Shown one piece after another: positions 24,772 to 33,390 of a stretch of DNA of 64,000 nucleotides (the first letter of the stretch is position 1; each line of letters starts with the position of its first letter). The notes below the pieces were generated by a model. That model worked only from the letters and a program-made list of their open reading frames with translations. It was not told the DNA's origin and searched no databases. This DNA comes from CAZHWR01 sp964536085. GTDB lineage: Bacteria > Bacillota > Clostridia > Oscillospirales > Ruminococcaceae. The DNA lies in contig CAZHWR010000001.1 of assembly GCA_964536085.1 (NCBI GenBank), positions 62,001-126,000 of the forward strand, written 5' to 3'. The translations under genes and the position numbers were made by a program.

Positions 24772-24804
24772 GAATCCCCTGCCGGTTAACACTGGCAGGG
24801 GTTC
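24772..24804 (-). terminator. Terminator of the HtrA gene
   Basis: GAATCCCCTGCCGG and its near-complement form a GC-rich stem (CCCCTGCC/GGCAGGGG) 35 bases behind the HtrA stop. Confidence 0.65.
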
Positions 24805-24838
24805 TAAATATAAATACATCTTGATCTGCGGTATAAAA

Positions 24839-25927
24839 TCAATCGTTTGCTATGATATTTTCGATGATATCGAACACCTGTGAAATCGGCAGTGCATATC
24901 CCATGCCTTCGGTATCTGTGGAGGATATTTTTGCCGTGTTTATACCGATCAGCTCGCCGCTCATGTTAAGCAAGGCGCCGCCCGAATTTCCGGGATTAAT
25001 TGCCGCGTCTGTTTGTATATATGATACGTCTGAGCTTGATTCGGATGTGACGCTTGTGCTTTCGGCAGTCATGGAATTACCGTAGCTTCCATAACCCTCA
25101 TAGCTTCCATAATATCCGTAGCTTCCGTAGCTGTCATAATCATCGGAACTGTCGGAGTCGTCTAATGTTCTGTTAACTGCGCTTACGATACCTGTGGTAA
25201 CAGACTGACCATAGCCCAGCGCATTTCCGATGGCAACTACCTGTTCGCCAACCTTAAGCTCATCTGAATTGCCGCTTGAGGCAACAGATATCTGCGTGAC
25301 CGTATCGTTTGAAAGACCTGACAACGATACCTTTATAACTGCGATATCAATAGATTCATCGAAGCCGCACAATTCCGCTTCATAGGTCGCGTCGTCTACA
25401 AATGTGACCGACAGCGTTGTTGCGCCCTCTACTACATGATAATTTGTTATAATATACAGATTGGAGTTTTGTTCTGAAATAATAACGCCCGAGCCGACGC
25501 TTGTGGTTTCTTCCAGCATACTGTGGTCGTTTCTTCCGAATCGTCCGATATAGCTTTTAGTTTCCTGAACCGATATGTTCGTGATAGATACTACTGATGT
25601 GAGTCCCGCTGCTGCAATGCCGGATACGTCTAGGCTGTTAGAGCCGCTGTAATTTACCGCCGCTGCTGTGACTGCTGAAGTTGAGCCTATTGTGCTTTTA
25701 GAGACCGAGTTGTTTAAAGCTGTGTTCACTCCGTAAAAGGCTCCGCCGGCAATGCCGCCGAAAAGTACCGCGCTTAACACCAGTGAAATTCCCTTTTGGA
25801 AAAAGCCTTTTTTATTCGGCTGTTTTTTGACTGTATGATTTATCTGTTCGTATGGGATTATTCCGTTTGATATCTCCCGGGTTACCGTTGTTTCCGTTTT
25901 CGCGTTGAAATCTTCATAATTATACAC
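24839..25927 (-). CDS. HtrA/DegP-type membrane serine protease without PDZ domain
   Basis: 362 residues from a GTG start at 25925-25927, chosen because AAGGAGG (25934-25940) lies six bases upstream; the longer ATG frame to 26026 lacks an SD. Order: basic cytoplasmic part, one membrane helix (GISLVLSAVLFGGIAGGAFYGV, about 42-64), then a trypsin-like domain with His in ITNYHVVEG, Asp in SIDIAVIKV and Ser in AINPGNSGGALLN. It ends after the protease core, so the usual PDZ domain is absent. Between SAVNR and YIQTDAA there is an unusual insert rich in Tyr, Gly, Ser and Asp (repeats of YGSYG). Membrane-associated protein quality control is the family's role. Confidence 0.9.
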   Translation of the reverse strand: MYNYEDFNAKTETTVTREISNGIIPYEQINHTVKKQPNKKGFFQKGISLVLSAVLFGGIAGGAFYGVNTALNNSVSKSTIGSTSAVTAAAVNYSGSNSLDVSGIAAAGLTSVVSITNISVQETKSYIGRFGRNDHSMLEETTSVGSGVIISEQNSNLYIITNYHVVEGATTLSVTFVDDATYEAELCGFDESIDIAVIKVSLSGLSNDTVTQISVASSGNSDELKVGEQVVAIGNALGYGQSVTTGIVSAVNRTLDDSDSSDDYDSYGSYGYYGSYEGYGSYGNSMTAESTSVTSESSSDVSYIQTDAAINPGNSGGALLNMSGELIGINTAKISSTDTEGMGYALPISQVFDIIENIIAND

Positions 25928-26045
25928 AATAATCCTCCTTACGGACCCCTGTAAAGGAATCCTATTCCTTTTTAGGTTTTGAAAAGCTTGGTTTTGCTTT
26001 TCTTGACTATAGTTTAGGCCGTCCACCTTAATTCAACTTAAAATA

Positions 26046-26468
26046 TTATATTAAAGATTTTTTAAAATTCCGAAAGCTGTTTGTGAACGCCGCTGAAGAT
26101 AGTTTGGATTTATCAGCGCGCCTATTTTGCTTTGTGTATTTTAAAATAATTGAGCGCAGGAGTTCAAAGCCGTTATTGTTCAGATTGCAGGCTGTTTTCT
26201 GTTCCGCTGAGATAAATAGTCTGCTCAGCAATAAAATTTCCGCGTCGGTCATATACATCCGCTCGCAGTAATAACCCTGAACTATGTAAACGCTTCCGCC
26301 GTATCTGCCGCTTTTGGTGTAAATATGCTCGGATAGGCTGAGTGTTTCAATATCCCACCGTACCGTTCTTTCGGAAACGCCGAACTCAGCCGCAAGATTT
26401 ACTATAGTTTCATATCTGCGGCGGCAGAGTATTTTTATTATACTCATGCGCCGTTCGGCGGTTCCCAA
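26046..26468 (-). CDS. HTH transcriptional regulator (DeoR/HTH_11 type)
   Basis: 140 residues from TTG at 26466-26468, preceded at eight bases by AAGGAGGTGA; the ATG upstream at 26540 has no such site. The N-terminus is a winged-helix HTH: RRMSIIKILCRRRYETIVNLAAEFGVSERTVRWDIETL. The rest (YMTDAEILLLSRLFISAE, ELLRSIILKYTKQ) resembles the start of a WYL-type regulator but stops early, so no effector domain is complete. It lies about 120 bases upstream of the htrA-like gene on the same strand and might regulate it. Confidence 0.75.
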   Translation of the reverse strand: MGTAERRMSIIKILCRRRYETIVNLAAEFGVSERTVRWDIETLSLSEHIYTKSGRYGGSVYIVQGYYCERMYMTDAEILLLSRLFISAEQKTACNLNNNGFELLRSIILKYTKQNRRADKSKLSSAAFTNSFRNFKKSLI

Positions 26469-26516
26469 TTGGCTCACCTCCTTTTCTGTCAGGCATTTGA
26501 TTCGATGCATAAAAAA

Positions 26517-26556
26517 GACCCGGCAAATCAATGCGTGCACATTGATTTACCAGGTC
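26517..26556 (-). terminator. Hairpin upstream of the HTH gene
   Basis: GACCCGGCAAATCAATG and CATTGATTTACCAGGTC pair with small bulges; a run of six T follows on the minus strand. With no gene upstream on that strand it may act as an attenuator in the HTH gene leader. Confidence 0.55.
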
Positions 26557-26561
26557 CATCT

Positions 26562-26832
26562 TGATTTTTAAACAAGTCCGACGTTTCTCTTCGGTATTAT
26601 TTGTTGTGTTCAGTTTTGTAAGATTCAGTCGAAGTTTGACATATATTTGTATTTATTTTAAAACCGTAATGACGTTTTTGCAAGTGAAAGCAGGATGATT
26701 TTACTGTTTTTCAATAATATTTACTGTAAAACTCATTAAAAGGATGGCGTTTTGGACGCATGAACCCGTGTGAAGGATGTAGCTGCATTTTGATACTGTG
26801 CTATTAATATTTTTCTACTCTTATTTATAAAA
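26562..26832. other. Intergenic AT-rich stretch, nothing recognised
   Basis: About 270 bases between the HTH gene's leader hairpin and the sulfatase terminator. A TTGACA box (26637) occurs on the plus strand but leads into no ORF. No RNA gene or repeat seen. Confidence 0.5.
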
Positions 26833-26863
26833 ACGGCTCCTCTCAAACATTGAGAGGAGCCGT
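26833..26863 (-). terminator. Terminator of the sulfatase gene
   Basis: ACGGCTCCTCTCA and its complement form a strong stem with a T-run on the minus strand, 14 bases after the stop. Confidence 0.9.
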
Positions 26864-26876
26864 AAATACTTTTTGA

Positions 26877-29800
26877 TTATTTTTTCTTTAGCGCAGCAAT
26901 ACCTTTTCTGTTAGTTTTATAAACTTTCTTGCCGACCTTTATCGACTTCTTGTTCTTTTGAACCACGCCCTTTTTGTTCACTACGTACTTTTTCTTTTCT
27001 ACCTTGACCAACTTGTTCTTTGTTCCTTTTTGAACTACGCCTTTCTTGTTCACTATATAGGATTTTGATCCCACTTTTACAAGTTTGTTTTTCAAGCCCT
27101 TTACAACGACTCCGAGCTTGTTTACAACATAGGATTTGCTTCCTATTTTGACAAGATGATTAGCTTTGCCTGTAGAAACATAATTTTTGACCACGGCGTA
27201 TGTCTTGCCGGATACAACTACTAATTTTGTTCCCGTTACAGCTTTGCTGTTTTTATACAGTACTGTCTTTTCGTTCACTGCCTTTACTCCGTTCGCCGGA
27301 ACCAAGGGCGTGGGAGTAGGCGTAGGAGTAGGTGTGGGGGTGGACTCAGGGTCCGGCGCGGGTGTGACAGTTATTGTTGCTGAGGCGCTGACTGATGATG
27401 TGTGATTTGAGTCTGCTGCCTTAGTGACAGTGATTTTAGTTGTGCCGACAGATTTGAGGGTTACCACTCCGCCGTTTATTGTTGCTACGTTTGTGTTTGA
27501 GCTTTTCCATGTGAGTTTACCACTGCCCGAGCCTCCGCTTGCAGTGAGTGTAATTGTTTGTTCGGAAATAGGCGCTGATATGTCGCCTTGGTCAATGATG
27601 ATTTCAGCCTGAGGAGCTTTGTTGACGGTGAGTACGGCGCTTGAATATTTAGGCTCGTAGTTTGCGGCGTTTCCGCCGGAAACAGTTATCGGATATTCGC
27701 CCGCGCCGGATTCGGAGTCGGCTGTGCATGAAATCGTGGGGAGTGAGGTTAAAACAGATATGTCGTCGCCGTTCACAAAGCCCTGATAGGCAATTTTAAA
27801 TTCCGGATTTGATTCACCGTAGGTTTTTGCGGCATTTATTGCCGAGATACTGAGGGTCTTTTTATTGACTGTGATGTCGATTGTATCTTCGCTTTGCGCG
27901 CTTCCGCCGTCTGCTGATTTGGTCGCGGTAACAACTGCGCTGCCTGCTGAATTTATTGTGACCGTTCCGTCGCTGCTGACTGATAAAACTGCCGTATCGC
28001 TGCTCGCAAAGCTGACTGTGCTGCTGCTTGATACCCCGGAAACGCTCAATGTGAACGGATTGTCCCCGTACGTTTTGCTTTGGTAAGCCTGCTTGTTAAT
28101 GATTTCAATCGGCTCCAGCTTTGCCAAAGCATCGAGTGAATCTGCAAGGTGCGAATAGTTGTCAATCAGCGATTTCTGCTCATCTGTAAGCGCGTTGTAT
28201 GCGTTTTGTGCCGCCGTGATTTTATCTTTATCCGCCAAAGTTACACTATCGGGAATTTGTGATATCGATTCACGGACAATTTGTACCTGTTTGCGCAGAT
28301 TATTGACTGCTTGTTCGAGTGAGACCAGCTTTTTGACTCCGATAACAAGCAGCTTTTGTTCGTCCGAAAGTGCGTTGTAGCTGCTGCGAACAGAGTTTAT
28401 ATCTTCGCTTGCGGATATGAGTACTTCTGATACCATTGGGAGCGCCAAAATTTGCGAGCTTACATCTGCTGGTGCTGACTCAATACTGTCGATTGCTTGT
28501 GAAAGCTCTGAAATTTTTTGACGCTGTGCGTCTGTCAGGCGCGCGAGCTCTTCTGAATCCATTTGCGAATATGCCTTGATTAATGCGTTGACGTCCGGCC
28601 GATTGTCAAGAGAAACTGCGTCGGCCGCAGGGAGGATATTGAGTATTTGTATTATCTCGCGGGCGGTGACCTTGTGCGTGTTTTCGCCGTGCATTATTTC
28701 AAAAGCATCGAGATTGATGTTTGTGTTCGTTGATGCGGTGTTTTTTTCGCCGGTGCAGGTGAGAGTAATTGTGTGTTCGCCGTCTTCAAGGTCAAGCTTT
28801 TCAAACATCATCGACTGGAACGGCTGGGCGCTGTAGCAGTCGATTGCATCAGCAGCTTGTTCGCCGTCGATTTCCACCTTGAATATGCCGGCTCCCGAGC
28901 CGCATCCGAGGTATATTCGGATTCCTGTTCCGCTGAATGAGAGCGTTGCCGACGCGCCCTCTTGGTTTGCTCTTTTATTCGAACCGGATATGGTGTTTGC
29001 AAGATTTGCTATCGTACTCCAAGTGCCTGTATAAACAATGGAACTATCAGAGTTTGAAACATATTCGGAGGAGCTTGCCTGTGTATCTTGGCTTTTCAGC
29101 ACCACAAATCGGCGAAGGTTCAGGTTGGAAGCCGTGCTCAGGCTGCTTTTGCCGCCGTTTTCAATTTTTATCGTGTGTTCGCCGTAATCAAGGTCGTTCC
29201 GTTCATACATGAGAACATTTTGAGCGGCAATGCTGTTATAAGCATTTATAGATTTGTCGAGCTCGCCGTCGATGTAAACGTTGACCATTCCTGCTCCCGT
29301 GCCGTAGTTGAGATATAGCTGAACACCCGTTCCGACAAACGTAAGCTCTGCCGTTTCGCCCTCGGTGGTTGATCGCATGGCTTCGCCCGTGTCTGAGTTT
29401 GAAAACCATGAGGAACCCGTATAAGTTATTTTTGAGGTGTTGTTGTAAAGAATTTCCTCCGGCTGCTCGCCGTTTTGCGCGGTCGAGGAGCTTCTTGATA
29501 TAACAAACCGCTTGATATTTACGTTTGTTCCGCCGCTCGCGGAGTTCTTTTCGCCTGTGTTGACGATTTTTATGGTGTGCGTGCCGTATTCAAGCCCCTG
29601 CTTTTCGAATATTTTGGTGTTTTGCAGAGTAGAGGCGCTGTAAACATCCAGTCTTTCCTGTTCCTCATCGTCGATATAAACTTTAAAGATTCCGGCGCGA
29701 TTACCTCTGTCGATATAAAGCGCGATCCCCGTGCCCTCGAATGTGAGCTCCGCAGTGTCTCCTGCGGCAGTCGAGCGCATTGTTTCACCTGCGTCGCCGC

Positions 29801-32183
29801 CAGTGAACCATGTGCCGCTGTATTTTATTTGAGACGTGTCATTGTACATTACGGTTTTTTCAAGCGATGCCGAGCAGGTTATTTCGCCGCCGTTTATTGT
29901 ATATTCAAGTCCAAAGCTGTCGAGGAACAGGCTCAGGGGAACGTGGATTCTTCCTGCGATTATTTCGGGAGCCGCCGCAAGCGTTACTGCGCTGCCGTTG
30001 ACTGTAGCTTTGTCGCTTCCAACGGTGTATTCAATTTTAATATTCGCATATTCTGCGGATGTGGTCTTCGTGAGCGGGTTGTATTCGCAGTCCGCGTTGA
30101 TTGCGGATAAAAACGCGTCCGCATCGTACAAAATTTCGCCGTTTTTCTCTGATGGTTCAACATCCGGCCAAATGTACGAGCCGTCCATTTTTATTGTAAC
30201 GTCATGTTCGGGTATCAGACCAAGCTGTTTGTCGGTCACCGCGCGGGTACCCTTAAAGCCCTCTACGCTTAAATTATCGTAGGTCGCAGAGGACAAATCC
30301 GAATAAAGTCCTACGCCGCCTTTCAGATATGATTCATCGGTGCATTCAAGCTCTAATTCGTTATCAACATATACTTTGATAAGGTCGCTGTCCGCCGTAA
30401 CCTTGACGTTATAGGTCTGTCCGGGAGTCAAGTCTGCGTCTGCCGAGGCAATGACCGTGGAGGTCTTTGCCTTGACATTAAGCAGTTCGACCTTGTTGTT
30501 GCCGGCATCGATTGTTGCGGCGTATCCGCGGAACGCCTCATTGGAAGGATTTGCAAGCGAATTGCGGAACATAACGCCCGAACGTCCTGACGCGGAGGGC
30601 GTTATATCCATTGATACATGAGCGTCGTAGTAAAGATACATCTGAAGCTCGACAGCGCCGCTTGACGAGCCGTTAGCTTTAAACACACCGTTTGATTTTG
30701 TAAATGTGCCGTCGTTAGACCACAGATAGTATTCGTCGTTTGCGAATGAAGCGCTGAAGGCCTTTCCGTAGGTGTCTTTTTCAATCAGGGCGTGCATTTC
30801 CCGCGCAAGCTCACGGGCGAGCTCTGGGTAATCGTCAATAACATTATTGTGCTCACCGGGATCTGATGCCAGATTGTAAAGCTCGCGCCTGTCGTGGGCG
30901 AATGATTCAAGATACTTATAGTCGCCTTTTCGTATAGCCCCGCCTTCCCGGAAGGTGGTGTCGTAATTCAAGGCGTATCCGGGGCTTAGATTTGTGTCGC
31001 GCACAAAGCACCAGTAAAGCGGACTTCGTTCAAATTCCCCTTCGCCGGTGAGCAGAGGGACAAGAGAGCTGCCGCTGTTTTCAGGTATGTCTGCGTCGGG
31101 AATGCCTGCGATTTGAGCGAATGTTTGATAAAAATCTATCATGTGGACGGGTTGGTCGCATTCGCTTCCGGTATTCATTTTCTCAGGCCACCTTATTATA
31201 AGCGGGTCGCGTATTCCGCCTTCATACAAATCGGATTTGCCGCCGCGCAGTTCTCCGTTTGAAGTGAACGAAAGATCTCCGCCGTTGTCCGACGCAATAA
31301 CCAGTATCGTGTTGTCGTAAATTCCAAGTTCTTTCAGCTTTTGATCGATCATTCCCACTCCGTCGTCTATATGCTTGTGCATGGCGGCGAGATATGGGTT
31401 TCTGTCCTGTTCATTGCGTCCTGCTGTTGCGCCGCGTTTGTTTTGGAAATATTGCACGGTTTCATCGGGTGCCTGAAGCGTTGTGTGGGTTGCGTAATGC
31501 GAAAAATACAGCATGAACGGCTGATCTGATTCGCTTGCGCGTTCAATATAGTTGACCGCTTCTTGATTCATTCGGTCAACGAGATACTCGCCGGCAACGC
31601 CGTCGGTCACCTGTGGAAGATGGTAGTAGGGATAGAAATAATATCCGCCTCCGATATACCGTTGTTCGCTCATTATCACTTCGTCAAAGCCGTGGTCGGA
31701 GGGTGAGCCCAGACCGGAGGTGGGATAATTCTGATATCCTCCGCAGAGATGCCATTTTCCCAAAATTGCGGTTTGATAGTCCGCCTGCTTTAACAGCTTC
31801 GGAAGCGCTGTAAATTCATCCGGGTTGAAATATGTATTGTTTCTGTCCTCAAGGTAATTTGTGATACCCGTTCGTATCGGATTGTTGCCTGTCATCAAAC
31901 AGCTTCTTGACGGCGAACAAACCGGCTGGGTGTAAAACTGATTGAACACCATGCCTTCGCTCGCAGCGTTGTCAATGTTTGGGGTTTCGGCAAAGTCGTT
32001 GCCGAAACAGCCGAGGTCTCGTGCGCCGGTGTCGTCCATCAGCAGGAAGATGATATTTGGCTTGTCCTGCTGTTCGCCGGCTGCCAAAGCAGTGGATTTT
32101 AATGCCTGTGTGCTGTATGCGAGTGTTGACATCGACATTGTCACTGCAAGCCCTGCCGCCAGCGCCCTTTTTTTGTTATTCAT
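26877..32183 (-). CDS. Giant secreted multidomain sulfatase
   Basis: 1768 residues. After a signal peptide (about 1-35) comes a type I sulfatase domain (40-470): metal site FLLMDDTG, modified-Cys motif QPVCSPSRSCLMTG (Cys type, needs an anaerobic maturase not in this window), GKWHLCG, and SDNGGD. Next: a LamG-like sandwich (490-640), a copper-amine-oxidase N1-like domain (about 655-760), three ~115-residue sandwich repeats (about 768-880, 890-1000, 1030-1150; shared FxGTGI, YxxxxxQN, GxHTI), helical FIVAR-like modules (1170-1370), two MBG-like domains (YGDNPF, YGESNP), a Big2 domain, a Pro-Thr linker, and a lysine-rich repeat tail (1640-1768). Substrate is probably a sulfated glycan; the exact linkage is unknown. 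It is divergent from an AraC regulator. SD GAAAGGGG. Confidence 0.92.
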   Translation of the reverse strand: MNNKKRALAAGLAVTMSMSTLAYSTQALKSTALAAGEQQDKPNIIFLLMDDTGARDLGCFGNDFAETPNIDNAASEGMVFNQFYTQPVCSPSRSCLMTGNNPIRTGITNYLEDRNNTYFNPDEFTALPKLLKQADYQTAILGKWHLCGGYQNYPTSGLGSPSDHGFDEVIMSEQRYIGGGYYFYPYYHLPQVTDGVAGEYLVDRMNQEAVNYIERASESDQPFMLYFSHYATHTTLQAPDETVQYFQNKRGATAGRNEQDRNPYLAAMHKHIDDGVGMIDQKLKELGIYDNTILVIASDNGGDLSFTSNGELRGGKSDLYEGGIRDPLIIRWPEKMNTGSECDQPVHMIDFYQTFAQIAGIPDADIPENSGSSLVPLLTGEGEFERSPLYWCFVRDTNLSPGYALNYDTTFREGGAIRKGDYKYLESFAHDRRELYNLASDPGEHNNVIDDYPELARELAREMHALIEKDTYGKAFSASFANDEYYLWSNDGTFTKSNGVFKANGSSSGAVELQMYLYYDAHVSMDITPSASGRSGVMFRNSLANPSNEAFRGYAATIDAGNNKVELLNVKAKTSTVIASADADLTPGQTYNVKVTADSDLIKVYVDNELELECTDESYLKGGVGLYSDLSSATYDNLSVEGFKGTRAVTDKQLGLIPEHDVTIKMDGSYIWPDVEPSEKNGEILYDADAFLSAINADCEYNPLTKTTSAEYANIKIEYTVGSDKATVNGSAVTLAAAPEIIAGRIHVPLSLFLDSFGLEYTINGGEITCSASLEKTVMYNDTSQIKYSGTWFTGGDAGETMRSTAAGDTAELTFEGTGIALYIDRGNRAGIFKVYIDDEEQERLDVYSASTLQNTKIFEKQGLEYGTHTIKIVNTGEKNSASGGTNVNIKRFVISRSSSTAQNGEQPEEILYNNTSKITYTGSSWFSNSDTGEAMRSTTEGETAELTFVGTGVQLYLNYGTGAGMVNVYIDGELDKSINAYNSIAAQNVLMYERNDLDYGEHTIKIENGGKSSLSTASNLNLRRFVVLKSQDTQASSSEYVSNSDSSIVYTGTWSTIANLANTISGSNKRANQEGASATLSFSGTGIRIYLGCGSGAGIFKVEIDGEQAADAIDCYSAQPFQSMMFEKLDLEDGEHTITLTCTGEKNTASTNTNINLDAFEIMHGENTHKVTAREIIQILNILPAADAVSLDNRPDVNALIKAYSQMDSEELARLTDAQRQKISELSQAIDSIESAPADVSSQILALPMVSEVLISASEDINSVRSSYNALSDEQKLLVIGVKKLVSLEQAVNNLRKQVQIVRESISQIPDSVTLADKDKITAAQNAYNALTDEQKSLIDNYSHLADSLDALAKLEPIEIINKQAYQSKTYGDNPFTLSVSGVSSSSTVSFASSDTAVLSVSSDGTVTINSAGSAVVTATKSADGGSAQSEDTIDITVNKKTLSISAINAAKTYGESNPEFKIAYQGFVNGDDISVLTSLPTISCTADSESGAGEYPITVSGGNAANYEPKYSSAVLTVNKAPQAEIIIDQGDISAPISEQTITLTASGGSGSGKLTWKSSNTNVATINGGVVTLKSVGTTKITVTKAADSNHTSSVSASATITVTPAPDPESTPTPTPTPTPTPLVPANGVKAVNEKTVLYKNSKAVTGTKLVVVSGKTYAVVKNYVSTGKANHLVKIGSKSYVVNKLGVVVKGLKNKLVKVGSKSYIVNKKGVVQKGTKNKLVKVEKKKYVVNKKGVVQKNKKSIKVGKKVYKTNRKGIAALKKK
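26880..27270 (-). repeat. Lysine-rich repeat module of the sulfatase C-terminus
   Basis: Four to five tandem units of about 24 residues, consensus KLVKVGxKSYIVNKxGVVQKG, preceded by a cap (KTVLY...VTGTK...SGKTYAVV...TGK). The same cap and units end the beta-galactosidase (52830-53293). The K.Y..N..G....G spacing recalls choline-binding/cell-wall-binding repeats, with aromatic positions replaced by Lys/Val. Confidence 0.75.
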
Positions 32184-32448
32184 TTTTTCGCCCCTTTCTT
32201 ATTTGACCGATTTTAGATGCTGATTCATCAGGCACGTAAATCGGATGCATATGCCCATACACGCTGATAATCGGTTTATCAGAGCCGGATTTAGTTGCAA
32301 AAATAACAATTTAATGAAGTAAATATGTAAATTTTCATTGTATATTATTATTTTATCATAAATATTTTGCTATGGAATTGCGCGAATTTTCGTAATTCTA
32401 TTGCGTATTATTTCATTTAGTGATATTATAAATTCGGAGATGGTTTAA

Positions 32449-33258
32449 ATGCTCTTATCACAATACGATTTCGGGGACGTTTATTTTCACCACGCTTATG
32501 ACGACAAACCGAAGCAGGACGATTTCCCTTTGCATACAAATCCCACGCTGTACACGGTGTTTTATCTTCTGCACGGCAAGGGCAATTACAATATAGAGGG
32601 ATACGAGTACACCTATAAGCCAAACAGCATTATTATAATGCGCCCAAATGAGCTGCGAAAGCACACGATGAACTGCGACTATGCGTTTGACAGGGGACTG
32701 TTTTATTTTTCAGAAAGCATTCTTGATTACATTGATCCGGAGCATAAGCTTTTAGCGCCGTTTAACGACCGTCCCTTGGGGGTCAACAACCAGTATTTTA
32801 CCTACGAGTTCAGCTTTGACGTTATAAAGCACATTGTAGAGCTTTGCAATTTAAACACGGACAGATATTTAACAAGGGTGAAAATTTTGTCTGTGCTGTA
32901 TCCGCTGCTCGATGATATTTTTGCGGCGTTTAAAAGAAAACGTCGCGAGCCGTCTGATGAAAAGCCGTTGTCGGCGCGGGTTATTGAATATGTAAACAAC
33001 AACATTTTTGAAGATTTACCGATTGAAAATATAACATCTAAATTTTATATAAGCAGCACGCAGTTGTGGCGGATTTTTAAAAGCGCCACCGGGTATTCGC
33101 CCAATAATTATATACAGTTAAAACGAGTGAGCGAGGCAAAAAAGCTTATCGACTCCGGTGTTTCTGCGAACAGGGCAGCGGTAAAATGCGGTTATAACGA
33201 TTATTCGACCTTTTACAGAGCATATAAAAAGCATTTTTTAAAAGCTCCGTCGGAATAA
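32449..33258 (+). CDS. AraC-family regulator, divergent from the sulfatase gene
   Basis: 269 residues. An N-terminal cupin-like sensing domain (1-160; LYTVFYLLHGKGNYNIEGYEYTYKPNSIIIMRP is the sugar-binding barrel pattern) and two C-terminal HTH motifs (about 175-266; ENITSKFYISSTQLWRIFKSATGYSPNNYIQLKRVSEAKKLI, CGYNDYSTFYRAYKKHF). The intergenic region of 265 bases with the sulfatase makes it the obvious candidate regulator, probably activating it when a glycan-derived sugar is bound. ATG 32449 with CGGAG upstream; a TATAAA-like -10 lies near 32427. Confidence 0.9.
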   Translation: MLLSQYDFGDVYFHHAYDDKPKQDDFPLHTNPTLYTVFYLLHGKGNYNIEGYEYTYKPNSIIIMRPNELRKHTMNCDYAFDRGLFYFSESILDYIDPEHKLLAPFNDRPLGVNNQYFTYEFSFDVIKHIVELCNLNTDRYLTRVKILSVLYPLLDDIFAAFKRKRREPSDEKPLSARVIEYVNNNIFEDLPIENITSKFYISSTQLWRIFKSATGYSPNNYIQLKRVSEAKKLIDSGVSANRAAVKCGYNDYSTFYRAYKKHFLKAPSE

Positions 33259-33390
33259 CAATCACTGCCGCAGCTTGAATATTTGACAGATTTCGATTGA
33301 TAAGTAATTCTTCCGCATATTATTACGTATTGCGGCGATGCTTTGTACATATAGGTGTTCGCGGGAATGTAAATAGGGGGATGTACTTCA

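Noticed and set aside
24839..26026. The longest reading frame of the HtrA protease with 33 extra N-terminal residues
   Set aside because: The ATG has no ribosome site, while GTG 25927 has AAGGAGG at six bases.
27187..27405. A plus-strand ORF rich in Gly-Val repeats
   Set aside because: It is the antisense reading of the Pro-Thr linker of the sulfatase; no SD and no family.
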